7,872 bases of DNA, taken from the NCBI GenBank assembly GCA_050253255.1, contig JBFWJK010000159.1, positions 1-7,872 of the forward strand, in the 5' to 3' direction. The stretch is from JACKCP01 sp050253255 (GTDB lineage Bacteria; Desulfobacterota; Desulfobacteria; Desulfobacterales; JACKCP01). Below, piece after piece: positions 1 through 5,432 of this stretch. Numbering within the stretch: the first letter of the stretch is position 1; each line of letters begins with the position of its first letter. Below the pieces are notes generated by a model. That model made no database searches. It worked only from the letters and a program-made list of their open reading frames with translations, and had not been told where the DNA came from. The position numbers and the translations under genes were made by a program.

Positions 1-297
1 TATCTTAATTTCATGTCCCGGACCTGCATTAAAAATAACAACATAGTCATGGCCCGGCTTTTTGAATGAAAACTCACTGAATTCATCCATTTTACCTTTT
101 ACACTAACTTTACCGTTTTTATCCTCAACACGCATTTCAACTCCCGATGCAGAAGAGCCGTCTGAAAAACCGCCTTCACAGATTATCTGTCCGTCTCCTG
201 CATCATAGCAGGAGCAGAGAGGAGTATGTGCAAAGGATTGAACTGCAAACAATAAAGTACAGCAAAAAAAGACTGCCACAGGTAAACTTCTTTTCAT
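1..297 (-). CDS. Exported NikL/DUF4198-like protein, third gene of the feo operon (3' end outside the window)
   Basis: The first 99 residues are visible; the rest lies beyond the left edge. The start MKRSLPVAVFFCC... is a signal peptide with a K-R n-region, a hydrophobic core and a likely signal peptidase I site after Ser-Phe-Ala (residue 23). The mature protein would begin with His24 and continue TPLCSC, giving a terminal His and a CxC pair. Further on are FSDG (about 44-47), a V..D..GKV..KGK.DE segment (56-71), FSFKKP and NAGPGH (90-95). From memory, this order matches the small exported accessory proteins of ECF nickel/cobalt transporters (NikL-like, DUF4198, transthyretin-like fold). The start is fixed by TAAAGGAG-AAAAA-ATG, in which the SD overlaps the feoB stop codon, so translation is probably coupled. 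A role as a periplasmic metal-handling partner of FeoB is inferred. The gene and its export are well supported; the family assignment is moderate. Confidence 0.8.
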   Translation of the reverse strand, partial: MKRSLPVAVFFCCTLLFAVQSFAHTPLCSCYDAGDGQIICEGGFSDGSSASGVEMRVEDKNGKVSVKGKMDEFSEFSFKKPGHDYVVIFNAGPGHEIKI

Positions 298-307
298 TTT
301 TTCTCCT

Positions 308-2764
308 TTAATTCTTGTAATTCTTATCATTTTTTACAAATCCCATTATTATTGTAAAAATCAGAGCAACGCCGTAAAACCCGAACATTGCCTGTAAACC
401 GCTTAAATTCATTGCTTTTGAAACAGTAAAAACCGCTGAAGAGACTAAAATCCCTATGGCCATTGGATAAATCATTGAAAAAACCATAATTTTTGCCGAA
501 CCGGACATAAGCTTCACTGCAATGGCTGTTGCAACACATGGAGGATACAAAACCATAAAAAGCATAAGTGAAAGTGCATGAAGAGCTGTAAATCCGCTTT
601 CTTCCTTTTCCATTCTTTTTTCAAGCGACGAACCTGAATCATCCTGCTGATAGAGTGCTCCAAGAGTTGCTACACTGCTTTCCTTTGCAGCAAGGGCACT
701 TAAAAGTGCAACATTTACCTTCCAGTTAAAACCTGCATAACGGGTAACTGGTTCAAGAGCCATTCCTGCTTTTCCAAGGAAGCTGTTGTTTATTCTTTCC
801 TTTTTCATTTCCATGGAAATAATTTTTCTTGACCTGACAAGCTTTTTAAGTTCTCTGCCAAGTGTTTTAAGGTCTTTTTCCTTTGAAGGGGTGACTATGG
901 AAAGATAAAGAGGATATTTTTCACTGAACTCTTTTTCTTTTTTGTCAAAATCTGCTCCTGATTTCATTCTTGCTGAACGGTATGTATCGTAGAAATTTGC
1001 AAGGTCAGTTACTTTTTCTTTATTGAACTTATCTTTGTATGATGTTTTTGATGCGGCATTTAAAAATCCAGACAAAGCCTTTTCTTCCATACTGCTGTAA
1101 TATTTCATTCTTTCATCGCTGATTCCCGGATAATAAAGAAGAACGAAAATAACAACTGCAACTGCAGCCACTATTGTTGTTATCTTTTTCAGAAAAAGCC
1201 ATACCCTTTCAACTGCACGGATAAAAACTGTCTTAAATGACGGAATATGATAGGGAGGAAGCTCCATTACAAAAGGAGCAGTCTCCTTATCCTTTAAAAC
1301 AGTCATAGTAAGTATTTTTGAAACAGGAAGAACAAAAAGGATGCTTATTGTTGAAATAAAAAACATGGCAAGCCCTTTATGAGCCGCAAAATAAATATTA
1401 ATCAGAAGAACATACAAAGGGACTTTTGCAAGGCAGTTCAAAAGAGGAATAATTAAAATGGTTGAAAGCCGTGATCGCTCATCCGGGATTCCTCTGCATG
1501 ACATTACTCCGGGCACTGCGCATCCCCCGACATAAATTCCTCCAAGAACCATAGGAAGGGTTGACTGTCCGTGCAGACCGAATCTGCTCAGAAGTCTGTC
1601 CATTATAAAAGCCATTCTCGGCATGTATCCGCTGTCTTCAAGAATTGCTATAAGGGCAAACAGAATAAAAAAAATAGGAATATAATTTAACAGGGCATTC
1701 ACACTGTCTACAAACCACAGAGAAAAGGCTCTTATCAGAGGTTCATCAATAAATCCCGGGGCCGGCATTATATTTTCAGTGAAAGTTCTTATTTTGGCAA
1801 GCAGAGGCCAGGTGTAATTTGTGATATTGTAACCCTGAACAATTGAAAGGTAATAAAGAAGATAAATTACACCCACCAGTAAAACCGGGCCCATAATTTT
1901 ATGGCAGAAAAAAATGTCCAGAATATCTGTTATATTTTTACCGGAACCCTCTTCTTTTCTTACAGCAGTTCTTACTATATCTTCTGCAATTTCAAACCTT
2001 CTTCTTGATATATACATTTCCGGTTTTATATCATTTTCTTTTTCAAACCGTTTTCTTAGTTCATATACTTTTTCTAAAATTTCCTGAGAGTTATCATAAT
2101 CTGAAACAATTTTTTCTATATTTTCATCTCCTTCCATTAGTTTTACAGCTCCCCATCTCAGGGGAAATATCTTTTCTGAAAAAGATGTTTCTGAAAAAAG
2201 ATCTTCAATCTCCCTTAAATATGGTTCCATTGTCTGATAATCCAGCTGTGCCGGAACTTTTGCCTTTTCTGAATTGGAAAGATTATAAACAGATTCAATA
2301 ATCTCATTTTTCCCTTTTCCGGTTTTCATGGAAGAAGGCACAACTTCTATTCCAAGCCTTAATGCAAGGTTTTCATGGTCAATTGTGATTTTGTTTTTTT
2401 CCGCAAGATCCATCATGTTAAGAACCAGAACAACTGGACGTCCTGTTTCCATGATTTGAAAAGTAAAATAAAGGCCTCTTTTGAGGGCATTTGCATCGAG
2501 CACATTAATAATTACTTTTGGTTCTTCATTTAAAATAAAATCTCTTGCCACCCTTTCTTCAAGGGAAAATGAAGTAAGAGAATATGTCCCCGGAAGGTCG
2601 GTGAGGCAGAATTTAAGGTCTTTTGACTTAAAAAAACCTGTCTTTTTCTCCACAGTGACTCCGGGATAATTTGCAACATGCTGAGATGCTCCTGTAAGAG
2701 CGTTGAAAAGTGTTGATTTCCCGCAGTTGGGCTGCCCTGCAAGCGCAATATTTACAGAACTCAT
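308..2764 (-). CDS. feoB: Ferrous iron transport protein B (FeoB)
   Basis: Inner-membrane Fe(II) transporter with an N-terminal GTPase, 818 residues. G1 is GQPNCGKS (10-17), with the Asn typical of potassium-activated FeoB GTPases. G2 is Thr37 in NYPGVTVEKK, G3 is DLPG (56-59) and G4 is NMMD (116-119). A helical GDI-type region (about 170-280) precedes the membrane domain, with hydrophobic segments near 290-309, 350-377, 400-425, 434-456, 463-484, 522-545, 682-705, 727-745, 757-780 and 790-810. The Gate-like motifs are GGCAVPGVMSCR (413-424, Cys415), NCLAKVP (443-449) and ALAAKESSVATLGALY (690-705). Two things are odd. Gate motif 1 is about four residues longer than the usual GFGCNVP form. 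A charged helical insertion of roughly 110 residues (about 546-659) lies between the TM segment at 522-545 and the second Gate motif. The ATG overlaps the feoA stop as ATGA and follows GGAGG by 10 bases. Confidence 0.96.
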   Translation of the reverse strand: MSSVNIALAGQPNCGKSTLFNALTGASQHVANYPGVTVEKKTGFFKSKDLKFCLTDLPGTYSLTSFSLEERVARDFILNEEPKVIINVLDANALKRGLYFTFQIMETGRPVVLVLNMMDLAEKNKITIDHENLALRLGIEVVPSSMKTGKGKNEIIESVYNLSNSEKAKVPAQLDYQTMEPYLREIEDLFSETSFSEKIFPLRWGAVKLMEGDENIEKIVSDYDNSQEILEKVYELRKRFEKENDIKPEMYISRRRFEIAEDIVRTAVRKEEGSGKNITDILDIFFCHKIMGPVLLVGVIYLLYYLSIVQGYNITNYTWPLLAKIRTFTENIMPAPGFIDEPLIRAFSLWFVDSVNALLNYIPIFFILFALIAILEDSGYMPRMAFIMDRLLSRFGLHGQSTLPMVLGGIYVGGCAVPGVMSCRGIPDERSRLSTILIIPLLNCLAKVPLYVLLINIYFAAHKGLAMFFISTISILFVLPVSKILTMTVLKDKETAPFVMELPPYHIPSFKTVFIRAVERVWLFLKKITTIVAAVAVVIFVLLYYPGISDERMKYYSSMEEKALSGFLNAASKTSYKDKFNKEKVTDLANFYDTYRSARMKSGADFDKKEKEFSEKYPLYLSIVTPSKEKDLKTLGRELKKLVRSRKIISMEMKKERINNSFLGKAGMALEPVTRYAGFNWKVNVALLSALAAKESSVATLGALYQQDDSGSSLEKRMEKEESGFTALHALSLMLFMVLYPPCVATAIAVKLMSGSAKIMVFSMIYPMAIGILVSSAVFTVSKAMNLSGLQAMFGFYGVALIFTIIMGFVKNDKNYKN

Positions 2765-2985
2765 ATGAACTCAACCTCCACAAAACCAGCTTCAGTATGC
2801 CTCAGTGAAACAAGAGTTGAATCCATTTTTATTTCCATTGGGTCTTCAAGAGGTGCGTTTCTGACCACCTCAACAACAGTTCCGGGATAAACACCCATTG
2901 AAAAAAGTCTGTGCCCCAGCATTGTTGTAGCACGAAGAGCTTTAATTTTACATTTACTCCCCGGTTTTATCTCATCCAAAGTCAT
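2761..2985 (-). CDS. feoA: Ferrous iron transport protein A (FeoA), SH3-like
   Basis: Small cytoplasmic partner of FeoB, 74 residues, the usual size for FeoA. It starts MTLDEIKPGSKCKI and carries the family pattern: an early PG turn, HRLFSMGVYPGT (about 24-35), APLEDPMEI (44-52) and a C-terminal SLRHTEA segment (60-66), consistent with the SH3-like beta-barrel. FeoA is thought to modulate FeoB activity by direct contact. The start at 2985 is chosen because TTGGAGG lies just upstream at good spacing. A start 13 codons further upstream in frame would sit inside the leader terminator hairpin and has no SD. The gene overlaps feoB by four bases (ATGA) and is the first gene of the feoA-feoB-NikL-like operon. 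Expression is probably controlled by the DtxR-type box and the terminator in its leader. Confidence 0.95.
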   Translation of the reverse strand: MTLDEIKPGSKCKIKALRATTMLGHRLFSMGVYPGTVVEVVRNAPLEDPMEIKMDSTLVSLRHTEAGFVEVEFI

Positions 2986-3002
2986 TATAAAAACCTCCAA
3001 AT

Positions 3003-3056
3003 AAAAAAAGGCGCAACAGAACATAAATTATTATTTATGCATTTCTGTTACGCCTT
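3003..3056 (-). terminator. Strong intrinsic terminator in the feoA leader (candidate attenuator)
   Basis: Read on the minus strand, AAGGCGTAACAGAA (3056-3043) pairs with 3021-3008, entirely if one U-G wobble is allowed. After a 3-base bulge (3042-3040), CATAAAT pairs with ATTTATG around an AATA loop (3032-3029). This gives about 21 pairs followed by a run of seven T (3009-3003). The run ends about five bases before the TTGGAGG SD of feoA, leaving no room for another promoter. Full termination here would silence feo, so read-through must be conditional, or the hairpin has another role such as mRNA protection. Confidence 0.85.
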
Positions 3057-3100
3057 CACTTCTTTTGCGTGGCCAAAAGCCGTAAGACATCCCTATAAAA
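3041..3100 (-). promoter_or_regulatory. feoA leader RNA with a possible anti-terminator fold
   Basis: In the RNA upstream of the terminator, CUUUUG (3079-3074) pairs with CAAAAG (3067-3062) around a GCCACG loop. Outside this, UUACG (3085-3081) can pair with CGUAA (3052-3048). The second pairing uses bases that belong to the 5' arm of the terminator, so the two folds exclude each other. GCC (3073-3071) could also pair with GGC (3054-3052), again blocking the terminator. No known riboswitch class was recognised. This is a structural hypothesis read by eye; no folding energies were calculated. Confidence 0.5.
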
Positions 3101-3101
3101 A

Positions 3102-3119
3102 ATAGAAAATACTAACTAA
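3102..3119. promoter_or_regulatory. Operator-like site upstream of feoA, probably bound by the DtxR-type regulator
   Basis: The plus strand reads ATAGAAAATACTAACTAA. It matches the box upstream of the regulator gene (TTAGATATACCTAACTAA) at 13 of 18 positions without a gap, including the whole ACTAA-containing right end CTAACTAA and the TAG of the left half. On the minus strand it is TTAG-N6-CTAT, an imperfect dyad. It lies 12 bases downstream of the proposed feo -10 box, where a bound repressor could block early transcription. The metal-dependent binding is inferred. Confidence 0.55.
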
Positions 3120-3131
3120 AAAAGTAAAAAC

Positions 3132-3160
3132 TAATTACCAGCTCATTTTTTAAATGTCAA
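3132..3160 (-). promoter_or_regulatory. Probable feo operon promoter
   Basis: A perfect TTGACA (3160-3155) is followed by a 17-base spacer and TAATTA (3137-3132). The spacer ends in TGG, which gives a TGn extended -10 element and may offset the weak -10 hexamer. Transcription would start near 3125-3128, upstream of the operator-like site and the leader terminator. The -35 is convincing; the -10 is less so. Confidence 0.5.
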
Positions 3161-3174
3161 ACAAAAAATCAGCT
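3140..3174. repeat. 12-base inverted repeat around the feo -35 box
   Basis: The arms AGCTCATTTTTT (3140-3151) and AAAAAATCAGCT (3163-3174) are complementary at 11 of 12 positions around an 11-base centre that holds the TGTCAA (-35) hexamer. The right arm covers the stop codon of the 97-codon gene. As DNA it could be a protein site; as RNA it could form a hairpin at the end of that gene's message. No long T-run follows directly, so it is not called a terminator. Confidence 0.5.
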
Positions 3175-3462
3175 GCATTCTCCAAGAACTGAAATAAGTT
3201 TTTTTCTCAGGGTTTCAAGTCTTTTTGACTTAAATGCTTTTCGGCTTTCTTCAAGTTCGTTTATTGTTTCCTGAACAGCTTCTTTAAGAATTTTTTCATT
3301 AGTCCTGACAGGACAAAGCTGAGAAAAATTTTTTATGTTTCTTTTATCAATTTCACGCCCTGCAAGAGAGGCCACCAGGCATCTCTGCATATCAAGACTT
3401 TCCTGCAGATTTTCAACATTTCTGTTGATTACATATAAAAGTTCCCTGCTGTCAAGAACCAT
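3169..3462 (-). CDS. Hypothetical protein, 97 residues, mostly helical
   Basis: I do not recognise this protein. It begins MVLDSRELLYVINRNVENL, is rich in Glu, Lys, Arg and Leu, and looks almost entirely alpha-helical, with heptad-like stretches at about 6-34 and 54-93. It has three cysteines (28, 50, 96), no signal peptide and no membrane segment, so it is probably a soluble cytoplasmic protein, perhaps a dimer. The gene is credible because AGGAGGG lies at ideal spacing before the ATG and a TATAAT box sits just upstream. It stands between the metalloregulator and its likely target feo, but the terminator before it and the feo promoter after it suggest a separate transcript. A link to metal homeostasis is only suggested by position. 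Confidence 0.8.
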   Translation of the reverse strand: MVLDSRELLYVINRNVENLQESLDMQRCLVASLAGREIDKRNIKNFSQLCPVRTNEKILKEAVQETINELEESRKAFKSKRLETLRKKLISVLGECS

Positions 3463-3479
3463 TATACCCTCCTAATCAT

Positions 3480-3508
3480 ATTATAAACATCTAACAATAT
3501 AAGCCCAA
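3480..3508 (-). promoter_or_regulatory. Probable promoter of the 97-codon gene
   Basis: A perfect TATAAT (3485-3480) lies 17 bases from TTGGGC (3508-3503), which keeps the TTG of the -35 consensus. The -35 overlaps the end of the T-run of the regulator's terminator, so the new transcript begins almost where the previous one ends. The leader would be only about 10-15 bases, just enough for the AGGAGGG SD. Confidence 0.5.
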
Positions 3509-3543
3509 AAAAAGCCCGAATATAAAATTATTCAGGCTTTTTT
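3507..3543. terminator. Intrinsic terminator after the DtxR-family gene, near-symmetrical
   Basis: AAGCCCGAATA (3512-3522) and TATTCAGGCTT (3529-3539) form an 11-position stem around a 6-base loop. The single non-Watson-Crick pair is a G-U wobble in minus-strand RNA. A run of seven A (3507-3513) gives seven T after the stem in minus-strand transcripts, and six T (3538-3543) follow on the plus strand. It lies nine bases beyond the stop codon of the regulator gene, whose transcript it most likely ends. Confidence 0.85.
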
Positions 3544-3552
3544 AAAGCTTAT

Positions 3553-4107
3553 CTATTTTTCAATTTTAGTAAGAATCTCCACCCTGTCCTTAATTACCTG
3601 GCACGGTATTTCAGAGCTTCCCCTTTCAAGACATTTTCCGGGATTATTCCCTGATTTCCGGAATTCCTCGAAATGGCTCAGCCACTCCATACCAGCCCTT
3701 GGGCAGACCTGGATAAACTCCATAAAGTCTATAACCCTCTGCAAAGTTGAGGGGCTGAGTGTATGCTCCATTTTACAGGCTTCATCATCTGCTGTTTTAT
3801 AATCTATCTTCAGAATTTTAGTCAGAAACTTTAAAAGAACATCATGGCGCCTTCTCATTTCACGCCCGACTTTTTCACCTTCCTTTGTAAGCTCAACAAA
3901 CTCGTATTTTTCATAATTGACATATTCCCTGTCCCTTAAATTCTTGAGCATGCTTGTTACAGTAGGCATTTTTACATCAAGTTTCTTTGCAATGTCCTTA
4001 ACTCTTACAAAACTTTTTTCCTGATTCAGTTCATAAATTGCCTCAAGATAATCTTCCATTGATGAAGTCAGAGGCTTTTTAACTTTTTTTATCTTTTTTT
4101 CACTCAT
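3553..4107 (-). CDS. DtxR/MntR-family metal-dependent transcriptional regulator
   Basis: 184 residues. A lysine-rich N-terminus precedes SSMEDYLEAIYEL (15-27) and a winged helix (about 20-75, with VRVKDIAKKLDVKMPTVTSM as helix-turn-helix). The dimerisation region has RRRHDVLLKFL (86-96) and DEACKMEHTLS (108-118). Likely metal ligands, by family alignment from memory, are Asp19, Glu22, His88, Cys111, Glu114 and His115. Asp19 is as in MntR, whereas Cys111 is as in DtxR/IdeR, so Fe(II) or Mn(II) cannot be decided from sequence. There is no SH3 domain; instead there is a short tail with CPRAGMEWL (from Cys135), Cys159 and Cys169. Family members repress uptake genes when metal-loaded. The start has only a weak purine-rich SD. 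The operator over its own promoter suggests autoregulation, and the nearby feo operon is the likely target. Confidence 0.92.
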   Translation of the reverse strand: MSEKKIKKVKKPLTSSMEDYLEAIYELNQEKSFVRVKDIAKKLDVKMPTVTSMLKNLRDREYVNYEKYEFVELTKEGEKVGREMRRRHDVLLKFLTKILKIDYKTADDEACKMEHTLSPSTLQRVIDFMEFIQVCPRAGMEWLSHFEEFRKSGNNPGKCLERGSSEIPCQVIKDRVEILTKIEK

Positions 4108-4129
4108 AATCTTTTTTTCTTTAATTTTA

Positions 4130-4147
4130 TTAGATATACCTAACTAA
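4130..4147. promoter_or_regulatory. Operator-like palindrome over the regulator's own promoter
   Basis: The plus strand TTAGATATACCTAACTAA contains the dyad TTAG-N6-CTAA (4130-4143), palindromic at 12 of 14 positions, followed by a repeated CTAA half. It resembles DtxR/IdeR/MntR-type boxes in having TTAG/CTAA half-sites, and the same motif occurs upstream of feoA. It overlaps the proposed -10 hexamer, the expected place for an autorepressor. Confidence 0.65.
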
Positions 4148-4169
4148 CCTTTATAAATATCTTTGTCAA
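4141..4169 (-). promoter_or_regulatory. Probable promoter of the DtxR-family gene
   Basis: TTGACA (4169-4164) is followed by 17 bases and TAGTTA (4146-4141), a poor -10 hexamer inside the operator-like palindrome. The -35 is perfect. No terminator was seen between the HD-GYP gene and this promoter, so some read-through from upstream is possible. Confidence 0.45.
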
Positions 4170-4197
4170 CATCTAAACCTGAATTAATTGGCCAAAA

Positions 4198-5301
4198 TCA
4201 GCTCTCATCCATAAGCCCGGAAGCCCGGCTTATTTTCATATACATGCTTTCACCCGTATCCTTGTATTTATCCATAATTGAAAGTATTTCATCTTCAACC
4301 GCAAAAAATGCATCAACAACTCTCGGGTCAAAATGACTGCCACGGCCCTGACGAATAATCTCAAAGGATCTTTCAATCGAAAACGGTTCTTTATAAGGCC
4401 TTTTTGTAGTCAGAGCATCAAAAACATCTGCTATTGCTACAATTCTGCTTACAAGAGGAATCTTTTTTCCCTTTAGTCCAAGCGGATATCCTGATCCGTC
4501 CCATTTTTCATGGTGTGTTCTTGCAATCACTTCTCCAAGCTTTATAAATCCGGCACTTGATCCCTCAAGAATTTTTGCACCGATTGTTGTATGGGTCTTC
4601 ATTATTTCCCACTCTTCGGGATCGAGCCGTCCGGGCTTAAGTAAAATTCTGTCAGGAATTCCTATTTTGCCTATATCGTGCATGGGAGCAGCATACAAAA
4701 GCCACTCAAGACTGTTTTCATTTATTCCCATCTGCTTTGCCACTGCAACACTGTAATTGCTCATTCTCTGAATATGGGAGCCTGTATCTTCATCTTTGTA
4801 TTCAGATGCATTTGTAAGCCTTAATATTGTTTCAAGGGAAACCTCCTTGATTTTAGCAAGAGCCTTGTTAAGCTCGGCTGTTCTTTCCTCAACCTGTTGT
4901 TTGAGATTTTTACTGATGAAGTAAAGCTCAAGATGAGTTTTAATCCTGGCTTTCACAATTACTGTATTGAAAGGCTTTACAATATAATCTGAAGCTCCGG
5001 CTTCAAATCCTTTTGCCTCATCTTCCTCGTCATATCTCGCTGTTATGAAAATAACAGGAATATCCCTGAATTCAGCTCTGTTTTTAAGTTCTCTGCAGAC
5101 CTCATACCCGCTCAGATCAGGCATAGTGACATCAAGAAGAATAATATCAGGATAAATTCCTGACTCAAGGGCATCAAGGGCATCTTTTCCTCCTGAAGCA
5201 GCGGCAAATTCGTAGTCATCCTTTAAAATTCTGTACAGGATATCAATATTTGACGGAGTATCATCCACAGCAAGAACAAGGGGTTTTTCCACAAAATTCA
5301 T
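4198..5301 (-). CDS. Response regulator with HD-GYP domain, predicted c-di-GMP phosphodiesterase (RpfG-like)
   Basis: 367 residues, cytoplasmic. The receiver domain (about 8-125) has the acidic pair Asp13-Asp14, phosphoacceptor Asp57 (ILLDVTMPD), Thr87 and Lys109 (VKPF). A coiled-coil linker (about 128-160) leads to an HD-GYP domain (about 155-345) with MHDIGKIGIPD (His208-Asp209), His237, the HHEKWDGSGYP motif (263-273, GYP at 271-273) and IADVFDALT (Asp292). All expected metal-site and signature residues are present, so hydrolysis of cyclic di-GMP is likely. Phosphorylation of Asp57 by the HPt domain of the upstream hybrid kinase is the natural input (inferred). The start at 5301 is the only possible one in frame before a stop. 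It has GAAGG five bases upstream and overlaps the stop of a 30-codon ORF as ATGA, suggesting translational coupling. Confidence 0.95.
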   Translation of the reverse strand: MNFVEKPLVLAVDDTPSNIDILYRILKDDYEFAAASGGKDALDALESGIYPDIILLDVTMPDLSGYEVCRELKNRAEFRDIPVIFITARYDEEDEAKGFEAGASDYIVKPFNTVIVKARIKTHLELYFISKNLKQQVEERTAELNKALAKIKEVSLETILRLTNASEYKDEDTGSHIQRMSNYSVAVAKQMGINENSLEWLLYAAPMHDIGKIGIPDRILLKPGRLDPEEWEIMKTHTTIGAKILEGSSAGFIKLGEVIARTHHEKWDGSGYPLGLKGKKIPLVSRIVAIADVFDALTTKRPYKEPFSIERSFEIIRQGRGSHFDPRVVDAFFAVEDEILSIMDKYKDTGESMYMKISRASGLMDES

Positions 5302-5390
5302 ATGAGCCTTCTTTTCATTGAAATTAAATGTTTCTGATAAACTGAATCTGTGAGCACCGGTGAGGATCCGGAAAGCTTACAGAAATTCAT
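5298..5390 (-). CDS. Possible 30-codon small ORF translationally coupled to the HD-GYP regulator
   Basis: ATG at 5390 follows TGGAGC with a 6-base spacer, as good a ribosome site as that of the regulator itself. The peptide begins MNFCKLSGSS, ends SMKRRLI and has no recognisable family, signal peptide or membrane segment. Its TGA (5300-5298) overlaps the regulator's ATG (5301-5299) as ATGA, so ribosomes finishing it could restart on the regulator. Chance is a real alternative for so short a frame. Both frames begin ATGAATTT, which may be coincidence or a small duplication. Confidence 0.4.
   Translation of the reverse strand: MNFCKLSGSSPVLTDSVYQKHLISMKRRLI
5347..5383. repeat. Stem-loop in the kinase to HD-GYP gap
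   Basis: CTGTGAGC (5348-5355) and GCTTACAG (5375-5382) can pair at seven of eight positions, plus a wobble on one strand. Inside, CCGG (5357-5360) can pair with CCGG (5368-5371). The structure falls within the small ORF and is not followed by a T-run, so it is not a terminator. It could affect translation of the regulator or processing of the message. Confidence 0.4.
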
Positions 5391-5432
5391 TTTTTGCTCC
5401 ACAAAAACTTTTAAATTTTCAATACAGTTTTT

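Noticed and set aside
2761..3024. A longer FeoA starting 13 codons upstream
   Set aside because: That ATG lies inside the terminator hairpin and lacks an SD. The Met at 2985 has TTGGAGG at good spacing and gives the usual FeoA length.
3041..3100. A c-di-GMP-I (GEMM) riboswitch in the feo leader
   Set aside because: ACGCAAAAG looks a little like the GEMM ACGCAAAGCC element, but the GGCAAACC half and the second stem are missing.
2986..3168. A classical Fur box (GATAATGATAATCATTATC type) at the feo promoter
   Set aside because: No acceptable match was found; the TTAG/CTAA-type box fits the adjacent DtxR-family gene better.
5403..5432. AT-only inverted repeat AAAAACT / AGTTTTT after the kinase stop as a terminator
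   Set aside because: The stem has a single G-C pair and a 16-base loop with no proper T-run; too weak to call.
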